64,000 nucleotides of DNA from Alphaproteobacteria bacterium UBA4588 (GCA_905182195.1 CAJJAW010000001.1:62001-126000), one strand, 5' to 3'. Positions 39,298 to 50,309 are shown, counted from the stretch's first letter. The notes: generated by a model not told the origin, from the sequence alone. Made by a program: numbers and translations.

Positions 39298-39320
39298 GGC
39301 AATTCCCTAACTATTAATTT

Positions 39321-40679
39321 TCAACATGGTCCAAATAATTCTTCAACTAAGCTGGCCAAATCTGTTACTGGCCGCAACGTTATGCCAGCAATTGTTTCTA
39401 TTTTTTTTGAAGTAGGTGCCAGCGCCTGATAGAAACCAAGTTTTTGTGCTTCTTTCAACCTACTTTCTGCCTGTGATACGGGCCTAAGAGCACCTGAGAG
39501 AGATATTTCTCCAAAAATTACGGCGTCTTTGGGTAAAGGGGTGTCTTCGCGCGCAGAAACCAATGCGGCGGCTACGGCCAGATCTGCGGCAGGCTCGGTT
39601 ACACGCATACCACCTGCCACATTTAAATAGACGTCAAGCCCGGTAAATGGAATACCGCAACGCGATTCCAGCACTGCCAAGATCATTGCCAGCCTTTGCC
39701 CGTCCCAGCCCACAACACTTCGCCGCGGTTGACCATGGGGCGAGGGGGCTACAAGTGCCTGAAATTCACAAAGCATTGGTCTGGTGCCCTCAATGCCAGC
39801 AAATACCGCAGATCCAGGCGTTGGCTTGCCACGCTCAGACAAGAACAGCGCAGAGGGGTTTTTAACCTCAACCAAACCTTTCCCTGTCATCTCAAATACA
39901 CCGATTTCGTCTGCGGGGCCAAAGCGATTTTTAACAGCACGTAGTAGGCGAAACTGGTGATTTCTCTCACCTTCGAAATATAAAACAGTATCGACCATAT
40001 GCTCAACAATACGTGGGCCCGCGATCTGACCATCTTTGGTAACATGGCCTACCATTATTACAGAGACACCTTTGCGTTTGGCGTAGCTGGTCAACTCATG
40101 GGCGGATGAGCGCACCTGACTGACTGACCCAGGAGCAGCTTCTATATGATCGGTCCACATGGTTTGAATGGAATCAATGATCACTAAATCAGGCTTCTCT
40201 TCATCCAGAGTGGTGAGAATATCACGCAGATTAGTTTCTGCTGCCAATATCAAAGGACTGTCAGTTAGGCCCAATCGCTGAGCGCGCATGCGCACTTGAG
40301 CTGTTGCTTCCTCGCCAGATACATAAATAACTTTTAAACCATTTCGCGCAAATTTGGCTGCTGCCTGCAAGAGAAGGGTGGATTTGCCAATACCGGGGTC
40401 GCCACCCACTAGCAGCGCGCTGGCCTGTACCAAACCACCACCTAAAACGCGGTCCAACTCTGCGACGCCAGCCTTTGTACGTGGTGGTGGTTCTTCTATT
40501 GTTGCCAAATCTGTGAGTGCGATTGAGCGGCCGCGTTTGCTACCCAATGTTTTGCTAGGCCCAGCGGACAGAGGGCCCTGGTCGGCTAGAGTGTTCCAGG
40601 ATTGACAGCTATCACATTGCCCGGCCCATTTAGTATGGCCTGTGCCACATTTGCTGCAGGTATATGAAAACTTGGCCAA
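39321..40679 (-). CDS. radA: DNA repair protein RadA
   Basis: RadA (Sms) is a RecA-like ATPase and branch-migration helicase in recombinational repair. The 452-residue protein has an N-terminal zinc finger (Cys8, Cys11, Cys22, Cys25), Walker A GDPGIGKST (93-101), the RadA-specific VKNRFGPADEIG motif, and a C-terminal Lon protease-like domain (LDVYLNVAGGMRVTEPAADLAVAAAL). All signature parts are intact and the length is typical. Confidence 0.97.
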   Translation of the reverse strand: MAKFSYTCSKCGTGHTKWAGQCDSCQSWNTLADQGPLSAGPSKTLGSKRGRSIALTDLATIEEPPPRTKAGVAELDRVLGGGLVQASALLVGGDPGIGKSTLLLQAAAKFARNGLKVIYVSGEEATAQVRMRAQRLGLTDSPLILAAETNLRDILTTLDEEKPDLVIIDSIQTMWTDHIEAAPGSVSQVRSSAHELTSYAKRKGVSVIMVGHVTKDGQIAGPRIVEHMVDTVLYFEGERNHQFRLLRAVKNRFGPADEIGVFEMTGKGLVEVKNPSALFLSERGKPTPGSAVFAGIEGTRPMLCEFQALVAPSPHGQPRRSVVGWDGQRLAMILAVLESRCGIPFTGLDVYLNVAGGMRVTEPAADLAVAAALVSAREDTPLPKDAVIFGEISLSGALRPVSQAESRLKEAQKLGFYQALAPTSKKIETIAGITLRPVTDLASLVEELFGPC

Positions 40680-40755
40680 CTGTTATCCCTCTAACTTCAG
40701 TATTTCTTATATGGATTTTTATTAAAAGACAGCACAAAAATATTGAAATATTATT

Positions 40756-41502
40756 TTAGCGGAGTGTCTTAATAGGGCCTTCGGCGCGGCCATGGATGAA
40801 TTGATCAACATGCGAATTACCGCTATGAGCCATGTCGTCAAGAGTGCCACACCATTTTATCACCCCATCATGCAGCATGGCAACTTTATCGGCAATTGTA
40901 GCAACCGAGGCCATATCATGCGTGATTGTTATTGCTGTAGCTCCCATTTCTACAACAATTTTACGGATCAAGTCATTGATAACACGTGCCATAATGGGAT
41001 CCAGTCCAGTGGTGGGCTCATCAAAAAAAATGATCTCAGGGTCTGCCGCGATGGCGCGTGCCAAACTGACCCGTTTTTGCATTCCACCTGATAGTTCTGC
41101 GGGCAAGCGGTCTGCCACATCTGGGGCCAAACCGACCCGCCGTAATTTTTCTATAGCAATTTCACGGGCTTTAGTTTTGGGCAGTTTGAGATGGCCACGT
41201 TGCAACCTAAATGCCACGTTCTGCCAGACGGGCATGGAATCAAACAATGCACCTCCTTGGAACAACATACCGAACTTGCTCAGGAAATTGTCACGTTTGG
41301 CGTGAATCATATCCTGCTTATTAACAAATATTTTGCCATTGTCGGGGGTGACCAATCCAAGAACCGTTTTTATTAATACTGATTTTCCAGTACCTGATCC
41401 ACCAATAATGACCATGCTTTGGCCGCGGTCTACGATTAGATCCACGCCGCACAGCACATTATTGGCACCGAAAGATTTGTGAATGTTATCAAATGTGATC
41501 AT
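40756..41502 (-). CDS. ABC transporter ATP-binding protein, MlaF type
   Basis: The 248-residue ATPase has Walker A GGSGTGKSV (about 34-42), signature LSGGMQKRV and Walker B EIIFFDEPTTGLD. The LSGGMQKR form and the GGALFDSMPVWQNVAF segment after the Q-loop are typical of MlaF/Ttg2A ATPases that move phospholipids between the outer and inner membranes. It overlaps the permease gene by four bases. No MCE-domain protein (MlaD) gene lies next to the pair, so the system is incomplete here or its other parts are elsewhere. Confidence 0.92.
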   Translation of the reverse strand: MITFDNIHKSFGANNVLCGVDLIVDRGQSMVIIGGSGTGKSVLIKTVLGLVTPDNGKIFVNKQDMIHAKRDNFLSKFGMLFQGGALFDSMPVWQNVAFRLQRGHLKLPKTKAREIAIEKLRRVGLAPDVADRLPAELSGGMQKRVSLARAIAADPEIIFFDEPTTGLDPIMARVINDLIRKIVVEMGATAITITHDMASVATIADKVAMLHDGVIKWCGTLDDMAHSGNSHVDQFIHGRAEGPIKTLR

Positions 41503-42287
41503 GCTGTAAAAAAGACCGCTGTAAGTAAAAAATTGGCCGCCAAAATCAAAACTGCTGCCGCTTGTACTGAGGATTTAGTCGCCGTACCCACGCCCTGCGC
41601 GCCACGGCCCGAATTGAGACCATAATAGCAGCCCATCAGTGTCGCTATAAAGCCAAAAGCCGCACCCTTTGCGAGAGAAGATATGATATCTGCACTGGTT
41701 AAAAAGTTGATAGTGTCCAAGATATAGGTTGCAGAATTAAAGCCTAGAGTCTGCGTTGCTACCAAAAAACCACCCAAAATCCCAACACTATCTGCTACAC
41801 CCACCAAGATAGGGCCGACCAGAAAGCCCGCGAGTACCCGCGGTAACACTAGATATTTCAAAGGGACAGTCGATAGTGTAATTAGTGCGTCAATCTGTTC
41901 GGTGACTTTCATGGTTGCTAGTTCTGCTGTAATGGAGCTTGTTACTCGGGCAGCAATCATCAGGCCAACTAGGACTGGTCCAAGCTCACGTACCATGCCA
42001 ATCGCAACTATTTGTGGCACAACCTCAGGTGCATTAAACCTGGATCCACCAGAGTAAATTTGCAGAGCCAAAGCTGCGCCGGTAAAAATGGATGTAATCC
42101 CTACAACTGGTAGCGATAGATACCCCACATTCATAACAGCCGAAGCAAACTCTCTGGGGTAAAAAGGTGGGCGGAAAATGTGCGATAGTGTGGTGATAAT
42201 AAAAATGACTACTCTGCCCAAAGCGCTGAAAGCCCCAAAAACCAAACGGCCAAGGGCAATGATGCTTTCTATTAAACTCAATATCAT
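41499..42287 (-). CDS. ABC transporter permease, MlaE type
   Basis: This 262-residue integral membrane protein belongs to the MlaE permease family. Diagnostic segments are [21 protein letters not shown], the [35 protein letters not shown] coupling block, and [27 protein letters not shown] near the C-terminus. With the following ATPase it forms the MlaFE core of a lipid transporter. The stop overlaps the ATPase start, and its own ATG overlaps the alr stop, so the three genes are translationally linked. Confidence 0.93.
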   Translation of the reverse strand: MILSLIESIIALGRLVFGAFSALGRVVIFIITTLSHIFRPPFYPREFASAVMNVGYLSLPVVGITSIFTGAALALQIYSGGSRFNAPEVVPQIVAIGMVRELGPVLVGLMIAARVTSSITAELATMKVTEQIDALITLSTVPLKYLVLPRVLAGFLVGPILVGVADSVGILGGFLVATQTLGFNSATYILDTINFLTSADIISSLAKGAAFGFIATLMGCYYGLNSGRGAQGVGTATKSSVQAAAVLILAANFLLTAVFFTA

Positions 42288-43327
42288 TGGCTTACATAGC
42301 GGCGTGCATATCGCATACCGAGGGATGTTAGAATTTCATAACCAATTGTTCCCGCCATATCCGCCAGATCATCTATGGTTTGATAGGGGCTGAGAATATC
42401 TAGTGACTCTGGATCATGGTCTAAAAGAGTTATGTCGACCCCAATCATATCCATTGATACTCGCCCAGCAATTGGGCAGGAGGTTTTATCTGCCCAAAGG
42501 TTGCCTTGGTTGGACATAGCGCGAATTAAACCATCCGCGTAGCCTGAGGCAACCGTTGCAATCCGAGATGGAACCTTTGCTGTCCAACTATTACCGTAGC
42601 CCACGGTTTCACCAGCTGTTAGGTCGCGAATTTGAATAACTGGCAGGGAAAGATGCACAACATGGTTCGCTTCGGAAAATGGTGCACCGCCGTAAAGACC
42701 AATGCCTGGACGTGTTATGTCAAAATGATAGTCTGGACCCAGAAAAACTCCTCCAGTTGCTGAAAGCGATCGTTTAAGTCCAAGCCCGTCAGTCATGGTT
42801 TTAAACAGATCAAGCTGTTGGCGGTTCATCGGATGGGCCGGGTCATCGGCGCAGGCTAGGTGGCTCATTAACAAATTAGGTTTTAAGGGCACAACTGTAT
42901 CGCGTACGGCCTCCCATTCGGAGGGCTCCATTCCAAGTCGGTTCATGCCCGTATCAAGCTGAATACCAAAGGAATGGCCGGGAAGCGCCTCTAGGTGGCG
43001 AGTAAGTTGGTTGAAGGAGTTTAACATTGGGGTCAAATGTAGATCATGGATCATTTCAGTATCGCCGCGCATGTGGCCAGAAAATATGTTGATGCTTACG
43101 CTGTCACCCAATTCTCGCCTGATTGCGGAAGCTTCTTCTGCAGCAGCTACAAAAAACTGTCTTGCACCTGCATGATAAAGTGCACGTACTATTGGTCCAG
43201 AATCTAGGCCATAGCCATCGGCTTTGACCACGGCACCTGTTTGCACAGTATCTGCGCTCAATGCATTCAGAGCGGCCCAATTAGCTGCGATGCCCTTGAG
43301 GTTTATGGTCAAATTTCCTGTACTCAT
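42284..43327 (-). CDS. alr: Alanine racemase
   Basis: Alr interconverts L- and D-alanine with pyridoxal phosphate and supplies D-alanine for peptidoglycan. The 347-residue protein has the PLP lysine motif [11 protein letters not shown] (Lys35) and the fold-III barrel blocks [20 protein letters not shown] and RPGIGLYGG. The C-terminal domain has the catalytic-Tyr region [24 protein letters not shown] and RVSMDM. The length is normal. It overlaps the MlaE-type permease gene and lies after dnaB. Confidence 0.95.
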   Translation of the reverse strand: MSTGNLTINLKGIAANWAALNALSADTVQTGAVVKADGYGLDSGPIVRALYHAGARQFFVAAAEEASAIRRELGDSVSINIFSGHMRGDTEMIHDLHLTPMLNSFNQLTRHLEALPGHSFGIQLDTGMNRLGMEPSEWEAVRDTVVPLKPNLLMSHLACADDPAHPMNRQQLDLFKTMTDGLGLKRSLSATGGVFLGPDYHFDITRPGIGLYGGAPFSEANHVVHLSLPVIQIRDLTAGETVGYGNSWTAKVPSRIATVASGYADGLIRAMSNQGNLWADKTSCPIAGRVSMDMIGVDITLLDHDPESLDILSPYQTIDDLADMAGTIGYEILTSLGMRYARRYVSQ

Positions 43328-43428
43328 GTTTTGTTGTGATCCTGCAGTTTGGAGGTGGTCAAGGCAAATTTATGGTAATATTGGAAGAATGGTAAGTTAT
43401 TAGAAAAAGTGTAAATGTAAGGCATCCT

Positions 43429-44929
43429 CTAAAATGCATTTTCCTGGGGTTGCTGCCAGGGTTTTATTAAATTCCCAAAGCGTGTGAACTGACCTTCAAA
43501 GCTCAACTCCACAGTACCAATTGGCCCATGCCTTTGTTTACCAATCACAACTTCCGCCTTGCCGTGCAGGCGCTTCCATTTCTTCCTGCCAAATACCCAT
43601 TTTATCTAACTCATGGTCACCAGGTTTTTCGCGTTCTTTGTAATACTCTTCGCGAAATACAAACATTACCACGTCGGCATCTTGCTCAATTGAACCAGAT
43701 TCGCGCAAATCTGACAGCTGTGGGCGTTTGTCTTCGCGGTTTTCGACCTGTCGTGACAGCTGGGACAGCGCAATCACTGGGATGTCTAGCTCCTTAGCGA
43801 TTGCTTTGAGGCCCATGGTGATTTCAGATATCTCGTTCACCCGGTTTTCAGACCGACCTGTGCCGCGCACTAGCTGCAAATAGTCAATAAATAATACATC
43901 CAACCCGTGTGTTCGCTTCAGACGTCGGGCGCGCGCGGCCAATTGGCTGATTGGCAGAGCAGGGGTATCATCGATAAACAAGGGTGCCGCCTCCAGTTCT
44001 TTGGCCGCATCTACAATCCGGCGAAACTCGTTCTCGGTAAAATCCCCACGGCGAATTTGGTTGGATGGAATTTCTGCCACTTCAGACAAAATGCGTGTAG
44101 CCAATTGCTCGGCTGACATCTCAAGACTAAAGAACCCAACCACACCACCATCAATAGCGCCCTCTTCACCAGAAGAGGTAAGACCCTTTTTATAGGCTCG
44201 TGCAATATTGAAGGCCACGTTTGTGGCCAGTGATGTTTTTCCCATGGATGGCCGACCCGCGAGGATCAATAAGTCAGACCGATGCAGCCCACCCAGTTTT
44301 TTGTCCATATCAACAAGACCGGTTGATACGCCGGCCAACCCTCCTTCACGTTGATAGGCGGCATTGGCGACTTTCACAGCATCGGTTACAGCTGTGAGAA
44401 ATGACTGAAAACCTTGCTCGGTTTTGCCTTGCTCGGCCAACGCATAAAGTTTTTGCTCAGCCTCGATGATTTGTTCTTTCGGCTCACTGTCGACATCAAC
44501 TCGCGCGGCTTTGGCAGCTATTTCATTGCCTACCATGATCAACTCGCGGCGTATGGCCATATCATAAATCATCTCGGCATAATCGCGTACCGCAAATGAT
44601 GAAATTGCAGCACCTGCAAGCCGAACTAAATATGCGGGACCACCTAGCTCAGCCAAGCCTGCATCATCTTCCAGGAAGGCTTTGAGGGTAACAGGGCTTG
44701 CCAGATTATTTTTAGCGATACGGGCGCTAGCTGTTTCAAAGATGCGTGCATGAACCGGATCATAAAAATGCTCAGCTTCCACAATGGGTGCCACACGCTC
44801 AAAAAGATCGTTGTTTGTCAGGATTGCACCTAAAAGCTGTTGCTCAGCTTCAATTGAGTGTGGCAGCCCAACAGGTATTTCCAAACCTGTTTCTAGAGCT
44901 TTTAGACTTGAAATTTCATTCATACCCAT
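43429..44929 (-). CDS. dnaB: Replicative DNA helicase DnaB, single-base frameshift near the 3' end
   Basis: DnaB unwinds DNA at the replication fork. The frame from 44929 encodes the N-terminal domain ([16 protein letters not shown]) and the RecA-like domain with Walker [19 protein letters not shown] and [10 protein letters not shown]. It stops at 43538 after an aberrant tail ([10 protein letters not shown]). An extra C at about 43570 explains this: without it the gene continues [24 protein letters not shown] and [10 protein letters not shown] to a TAG at 43429, giving about 499 residues, the usual length. Because dnaB is essential and the rest is intact, a sequence error is the likelier cause. 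The start may be the second ATG, at 44923. Confidence 0.93.
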
Positions 44930-44986
44930 CTCCTTGGTGGTATGTTTTTAGAGCAGTTTTTTTGGTTTTACCATGTAGGATATATC

Positions 44987-45126
44987 TGTGAATAACTTGT
45001 TAATAAACTTAAGCTTTAGGAATTATGAGGCTTTTTTTTGGATTAAAAACTATATATTGTAGTTTAGAATAGTTCTCCAACATATTTATGGTGCCTATTA
45101 AGGTTGACTATCGAAAATAATCCACA
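44987..45126. promoter_or_regulatory. DnaA-box-like sites upstream of dnaB
   Basis: The AT-rich gap between dnaB and pyrE holds TGTGAATAA at 44987-44995, a perfect reverse match to the TTATNCACA DnaA-box consensus. TAATCCACA at 45118-45126 matches with one mismatch, and GTCCACA and TGTGAATTT lie close by. They could couple dnaB expression to DnaA. The cluster is too small to call an origin. Confidence 0.3.
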
Positions 45127-45157
45127 ATCGGTCCACAAATTTATACTGTGAATTTTT

Positions 45158-45835
45158 TTAGGTGGTGAGGTCTTCCTGCCAAACTTCTGGAGATTTCAAA
45201 AACACTTCCACTTCGCGTAGCGTCGAGCCATCGAAACTGCCTTGCTCGCGCGCTTCAGCCAAAACATCCCACCAGTTGCACAGATGATGAAGGGTCACTC
45301 CATGATCGCCTAAAGTTTTTTCGGTTTGGGGAAAAATGCCATAGTAAAAGATGACAGCAGTATGGTTACATACTGCACCGGTTTCACGGATGGCATCCAC
45401 AAACGAGATTTTAGAGCCACCGTCAGTGGTTAGGTCTTCAACCAACAGCACCCGTTGACCTTCGGTCATCACCCCTTCTATGCGGGAGTTGCGCCCGTAC
45501 CCTTTTGGTTTTTTTCGTACATAGGTCATAGGCAAAGCCATACGTTCGGCTACTAGGGCCCCGAAGGGAATGCCTGCGGTTTCGCCGCCAGCCACGTTGT
45601 CAAATGCCTCAAACCCTGCGTTGCGCATCACTGTGACGGTTAAAAAATCCATCAAAGTACTGCGTATGCGTGGGTAAGAAATTAGTTTGCGGCAATCAAT
45701 ATAGGTTGGCGAAGGTTTACCCGAGGCTAGGATGAAAGGCTCGTCGACATTGAAATGAACCGCTTGAATTTCAAGCAGCATCCTAGCTGTTAGACGCGCC
45801 ATTTCGCGTTGATCAGGGAAACTTGTAGGAATCAT
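45158..45835 (-). CDS. pyrE: Orotate phosphoribosyltransferase
   Basis: PyrE joins orotate to PRPP to make orotidine monophosphate in pyrimidine synthesis. The 225-residue protein has the N-terminal [29 protein letters not shown] region, [18 protein letters not shown], and the PRPP-binding loop [13 protein letters not shown]. The protein is of the longer class common in alphaproteobacteria. pyrC lies 27 bases upstream on the same strand, so the two are likely cotranscribed. Confidence 0.95.
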   Translation of the reverse strand: MIPTSFPDQREMARLTARMLLEIQAVHFNVDEPFILASGKPSPTYIDCRKLISYPRIRSTLMDFLTVTVMRNAGFEAFDNVAGGETAGIPFGALVAERMALPMTYVRKKPKGYGRNSRIEGVMTEGQRVLLVEDLTTDGGSKISFVDAIRETGAVCNHTAVIFYYGIFPQTEKTLGDHGVTLHHLCNWWDVLAEAREQGSFDGSTLREVEVFLKSPEVWQEDLTT

Positions 45836-45862
45836 AAGTAGGGCCCTTTTGTTGTTAGAAGC

Positions 45863-46903
45863 TCAATCTGTTACCATCCAATGAAGATCAATGCCTGGAT
45901 TGAATAAGGTGACTGGCCCGGCGCCGGTGTCAATGTGACTAGGAAATTTTATGGGTGCGCCTTTGGTTAGGGTTATTTGATCCGGGTTAGGCGCCAACTC
46001 GTAAAATTTTGGACCAAAAAGTGAGGTAAACCCCTCTAGCCTATCTAAAGCGCCGGCGCGATCAAATATTTCAGCTAAACAAGACATCGTATTGGTGGCC
46101 GAAAACACACCAGCGCAGCCGCAGGCGCTTTCTTTAGCAGAGTCGGCATGTGGTGCACTGTCTGTTCCTAAAAAGTAGCAGGGATTGCCGCTAGTGGCGG
46201 CATCTAACAGCGCCAGCCGGTGCGTTTCACGTTTGGCCACTGGCAGACAGTAATAGTGTGGCCTTAGGCCTCCGGCGAGAATGTGGTTGCGGTTGATGAT
46301 TAGGTGATGAGTGGTGATTGTGGCGGCCAGCTTGCCTGGAGCAGACTTTGCGTAGGCGATGCCTTCGGCGGTGGTAATATGCTCCATTACAACTTTCAGG
46401 TTGGGCACGCGCCGTCGCAAAGGATCAAGTATGCGGTCTATAAACACAGCCTCCCGATCAAAAATATCAACATCAGCATCAGTTACCTCTCCATGCACGC
46501 ACATGGGCATACCAATCTCGGCCATCCGCTCTAGGACGGGTTGCAATTTGTTAAAGTTTTGTACACCGCTTTCGGAATTAGTGGTGGCGCCTGCAGGGTA
46601 AAGCTTGGCCGCAGTCACTAGCCCCGAAGCGTGTGCCGAAGCAAGATCATCAGGGTCAGTCTGTTCGGTAAGATAAAGTGTCATCAGCGGTTGGAAGGTG
46701 GAGTTCTTAGGCAGAGCCGCCAAAATGCGTCCCTTATATGCCAACGCCTGCGCTGCTGTAACCACCGGGGGAACGAGATTTGGCATGATTATAGCACGGC
46801 CAAAATTACGTGCACTTTCGGCAGCAACCCCTTCTAGCATAGCGCCATCGCGCAGGTGCAGATGCCAATCATCGGGCCGGGTGAGTATTAAATTTTGTGT
46901 CAT
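45863..46903 (-). CDS. pyrC: Dihydroorotase (class II)
   Basis: PyrC cyclises carbamoyl-aspartate to dihydroorotate. The 346-residue protein matches the E. coli-type class II enzyme. The zinc ligands HLH lie in [11 protein letters not shown] (His14, His16). The lysine to be carboxylated is in [17 protein letters not shown], followed by CVHGEVTD and EHITTAEG with further His ligands. [22 protein letters not shown] contains the catalytic Asp. It precedes pyrE, giving a two-gene pyrimidine operon. Confidence 0.96.
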   Translation of the reverse strand: MTQNLILTRPDDWHLHLRDGAMLEGVAAESARNFGRAIIMPNLVPPVVTAAQALAYKGRILAALPKNSTFQPLMTLYLTEQTDPDDLASAHASGLVTAAKLYPAGATTNSESGVQNFNKLQPVLERMAEIGMPMCVHGEVTDADVDIFDREAVFIDRILDPLRRRVPNLKVVMEHITTAEGIAYAKSAPGKLAATITTHHLIINRNHILAGGLRPHYYCLPVAKRETHRLALLDAATSGNPCYFLGTDSAPHADSAKESACGCAGVFSATNTMSCLAEIFDRAGALDRLEGFTSLFGPKFYELAPNPDQITLTKGAPIKFPSHIDTGAGPVTLFNPGIDLHWMVTD

Positions 46904-47059
46904 GGCTAGTATGTAACGGGGCTAACCATGGCCTGCCAGTCTAAATGTATAAGTATTGTCGCTAGGTGTGCTGAAGTGGTTTACGTAGTCGTGTATGGTG
47001 GTCATTCTCTTCACATGTTATTGAAGATAAAATTTTGCTGAAATACAGGAGTTACTTTT

Positions 47060-47356
47060 ATGCTGACATTTATCCTTTCTGTAATTGCGGGATTCGCGAC
47101 GCCTTATGTAGCACCGGCCTTGGCCAAGCTTTTACAGCCTAACTTGGGTGATTTCCCCATACAGGAGGGCGAGTATCAAATAATTACGTTCGTTTTACTG
47201 CTTGTAGCGGTAGCTATCGCGGCGATTGCATCAGGCTTACTCGCGTCAGCATTTACGGTTTTGTTAGGTGGTGCGCTTGGTTTGTTTGGAGTGCGGCTGT
47301 TTAAAGTGCTGAGGGCTTTGGCTGATGGACAAAGCAGTGATAGGGATGAGGACTAG
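47060..47356 (+). CDS. Small hypothetical membrane protein
   Basis: This 98-residue protein has a hydrophobic N-terminus (MLTFILSVIAGFATPYVAPAL) and a longer hydrophobic region at about 42-82 that can form two helices, with a charged tail ending QSSDRDED. AGGAG at 47047-47051 lies eight bases before the ATG, supporting translation. I do not recognise the family. It stands alone between pyrC (divergent) and the DUF1127 gene. Confidence 0.7.
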   Translation: MLTFILSVIAGFATPYVAPALAKLLQPNLGDFPIQEGEYQIITFVLLLVAVAIAAIASGLLASAFTVLLGGALGLFGVRLFKVLRALADGQSSDRDED

Positions 47357-47457
47357 CCCATGGAAATGTATTTGGTGCTGAGAGTTTTGATCCTTGCATA
47401 AAATGCATAGCGGAAATGCTTATTTCTGATCTGCTCATTACCGCATCGCTATTCTAT

Positions 47458-47472
47458 CTGATGTTTCATCAG
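47458..47472 (+). promoter_or_regulatory. Leader hairpin before the DUF1127 gene
   Basis: CTGATG-TTT-CATCAG forms a perfect 6-bp stem with a 3-base loop, ending 17 bases before the start codon and just ahead of the AAGGA ribosome site (47477-47481). It could affect mRNA stability or translation of the small protein. No U-tract follows, so it is not a typical terminator. Confidence 0.35.
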
Positions 47473-47489
47473 AATTAAGGATCTTTCAA

Positions 47490-47705
47490 ATGGTTATTAT
47501 CTCAGAATTACCTAAACAAAACCGTTTTGTCGCTGGCTTTGGCCGCGCAGTAACTGGGTTGGTTAATTTTATGTTGTCGATCAGCACCGCTCGATCTCGC
47601 GTACGCCAAATAGAAGCGCTCTGCGCTAAAACAGATAAAGAGTTGGCTGCCCGTGGCCTTACCCGCCAAGACATAGTGCGTCATGTGTACAGTGACGTTT
47701 ATTAG
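47490..47705 (+). CDS. DUF1127 domain small protein
   Basis: The 71-residue basic protein ends with the DUF1127 pattern: RQIEALCAKTDKELAARGLTRQDIVRHVYSDVY. Such proteins are frequent in alphaproteobacteria. In Rhodobacter sphaeroides a 71-residue member, CcaF1, is reported to act in RNA metabolism with adjacent small RNAs; I saw no equivalent CCUCCUCCC-type small RNAs downstream here. AAGGA lies eight bases upstream of the ATG, directly after a small hairpin. It is convergent with mdh. Confidence 0.85.
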   Translation: MVIISELPKQNRFVAGFGRAVTGLVNFMLSISTARSRVRQIEALCAKTDKELAARGLTRQDIVRHVYSDVY

Positions 47706-47801
47706 TTATAAAATCTGCTTACTGTTTTAATAAAGTAAATCCGTGCCACTCAGGCTGTGGTTCGGGTTTTAAAGCGCAACCTAAAAAATATTAAAAGCCT
47801 A

Positions 47802-47825
47802 CGGCTAGCTAAACTGGAGTAGCCG
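47802..47825. terminator. Possible weak hairpin between DUF1127 gene and mdh
   Basis: CGGCTA (47802-47807) and TAGCCG (47820-47825) can pair around a 12-base loop in the gap between two convergent genes. There is no clean U-tract on either side, so function as a terminator is uncertain. Confidence 0.25.
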
Positions 47826-47872
47826 CAGCTATATTTATAAATCGCTTAGTTTTTCCAAAGCGGCAAAATTAT

Positions 47873-49161
<1,289 letters not shown>

Positions 49162-50109
49162 ATGTGCGGCATTGTAGCATCAGTTGAAATGAACCGTGTA
49201 GATGGAAAATATACGCAACTTTATTGCGAGTTTGATATGATTTTACGTCCCTATCGTTCTGTTCTGTACATCCCTGGCGGTCGAGACAGTGCGCTTGAGA
49301 AGGCGCGTGGCATGCCTGTGGATGCTATCATCTTTGATTTGGAAGATGCCGTGGCTATAGATAAAAAAGCATTAGCGCGGGAGGTGCTGGTTAAACAGCT
49401 TGCGGAAGGTGGTTTTGGTAAACGTGGTCAAATAGTTAGGATCAATGGCCTGGATACCCCTTGGGGCGCGGATGATATAGCTGCTATTTCTGCTGTTAGA
49501 CCTGAAGCTATTTTGCTTCCAAAAGTTGATGACGCAACTATGATTACGGAATTGTGCAATGAATTAGCCAAGCATGATGGGTTTAAAGCCACAAAAATTT
49601 GGGCGATGATGGAAACCCCACGGGGCATTCTCAATGCTGCTGAAATAGCGGACGCGCCTGATGTTGGTGGCATGGTGATGGGCACCAATGATCTGGCAAA
49701 AGACTTGAATTCGAGATTTGATCCTGGACGTGGCCCAATGCTAGCCGCTCTTGGGTTATGTGTGCTGGCAGCGAAGGCTGCTGGCATTGTTGTTGTAGAT
49801 GGCGTGTATAATGCGTTTAAGGATGATGAAGGGCTTAAAGTTGAGGCCAGTCAAGGCCGCGATATGGGATTCGACGGTAAAACCTTAATCCACCCTGCGC
49901 AAGTGGCCATTGCCAATGCTATTTTTGCGCCATCACTTGAGGAGATTGAATTGGCTAAACGCCAAATAGAAGCCTTTGAAGTGGCAATAGAGCAGGGCGT
50001 AGGCGTCGCCGTGGTTGACGGAAGAATTGTAGAAAACTTACACGTTAAGGTGGCGCAGGCCACATTGGCAAAAGCTGTTGCCATCACAGAGTTGGAGGCA
50101 CTCACATGA
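49162..50109 (+). CDS. mcl2: CitE/HpcH family protein, probable (3S)-malyl-CoA thioesterase
   Basis: The protein is a TIM-barrel CitE-like enzyme with VLYIPGGRDSALEKARGMPVDAIIFDLEDAV, an acidic metal pair in the ME(T)PRG motif (MMETPRGILNAAEI), and the C-terminal GKTLIHPAQV block. The short N-terminus before SVLYIPG resembles Mcl2, the malyl-CoA thioesterase of Rhodobacter, more than Mcl1, the lyase. Neighbouring mesaconyl-CoA hydratase supports a role in the ethylmalonyl-CoA pathway. The start is ambiguous: ATG 49162 has GAGGT four bases upstream (315 aa), but ATG 49237 (290 aa, MILRPYRSVLYIPG) fits family length better. Its TGA overlaps the next ATG. Confidence 0.85.
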   Translation: MCGIVASVEMNRVDGKYTQLYCEFDMILRPYRSVLYIPGGRDSALEKARGMPVDAIIFDLEDAVAIDKKALAREVLVKQLAEGGFGKRGQIVRINGLDTPWGADDIAAISAVRPEAILLPKVDDATMITELCNELAKHDGFKATKIWAMMETPRGILNAAEIADAPDVGGMVMGTNDLAKDLNSRFDPGRGPMLAALGLCVLAAKAAGIVVVDGVYNAFKDDEGLKVEASQGRDMGFDGKTLIHPAQVAIANAIFAPSLEEIELAKRQIEAFEVAIEQGVGVAVVDGRIVENLHVKVAQATLAKAVAITELEALT

Positions 50110-50309
50110 AGCTTTATCGATTGTTGACTGGTGATGATTCAAGTGAGTTTTGCCACAAGGTATCTGAATCCCTATCAAAAGGCTGGGATCTTTATGGCGA
50201 TCCTACTTATGCGCATGATGCAACAGTTGGAGTTATGCGCTGTGGGCAAGCCGTGGTGAAAGAGGTCGGCGGTAGCTATTCGGTAGACCTAAAGCTTGGG
50301 GCGCAGTAA
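50106..50309 (+). CDS. DUF1737 domain small protein
   Basis: The 67-residue protein (MKLYRLLTGDDSSEFCHKVSE, then GWDLYGDPTYAHD) matches the small DUF1737 domain, of unknown function. The pattern KLYRLLTG, W-x-L-Y-G-x-P-T and a following strand ending AVVKEV fit it; I assign it from memory of the family. It overlaps the upstream gene by four bases and the mesaconyl-CoA hydratase gene by one, so it is translated between two ethylmalonyl-CoA pathway genes. Confidence 0.85.
   Translation: MKLYRLLTGDDSSEFCHKVSESLSKGWDLYGDPTYAHDATVGVMRCGQAVVKEVGGSYSVDLKLGAQ

Noticed and set aside
44930-45157. Chromosomal origin of replication
   Set aside because: Only one perfect DnaA box, no clear AT-rich unwinding array and no dnaA, parAB or hemE neighbours in the window.
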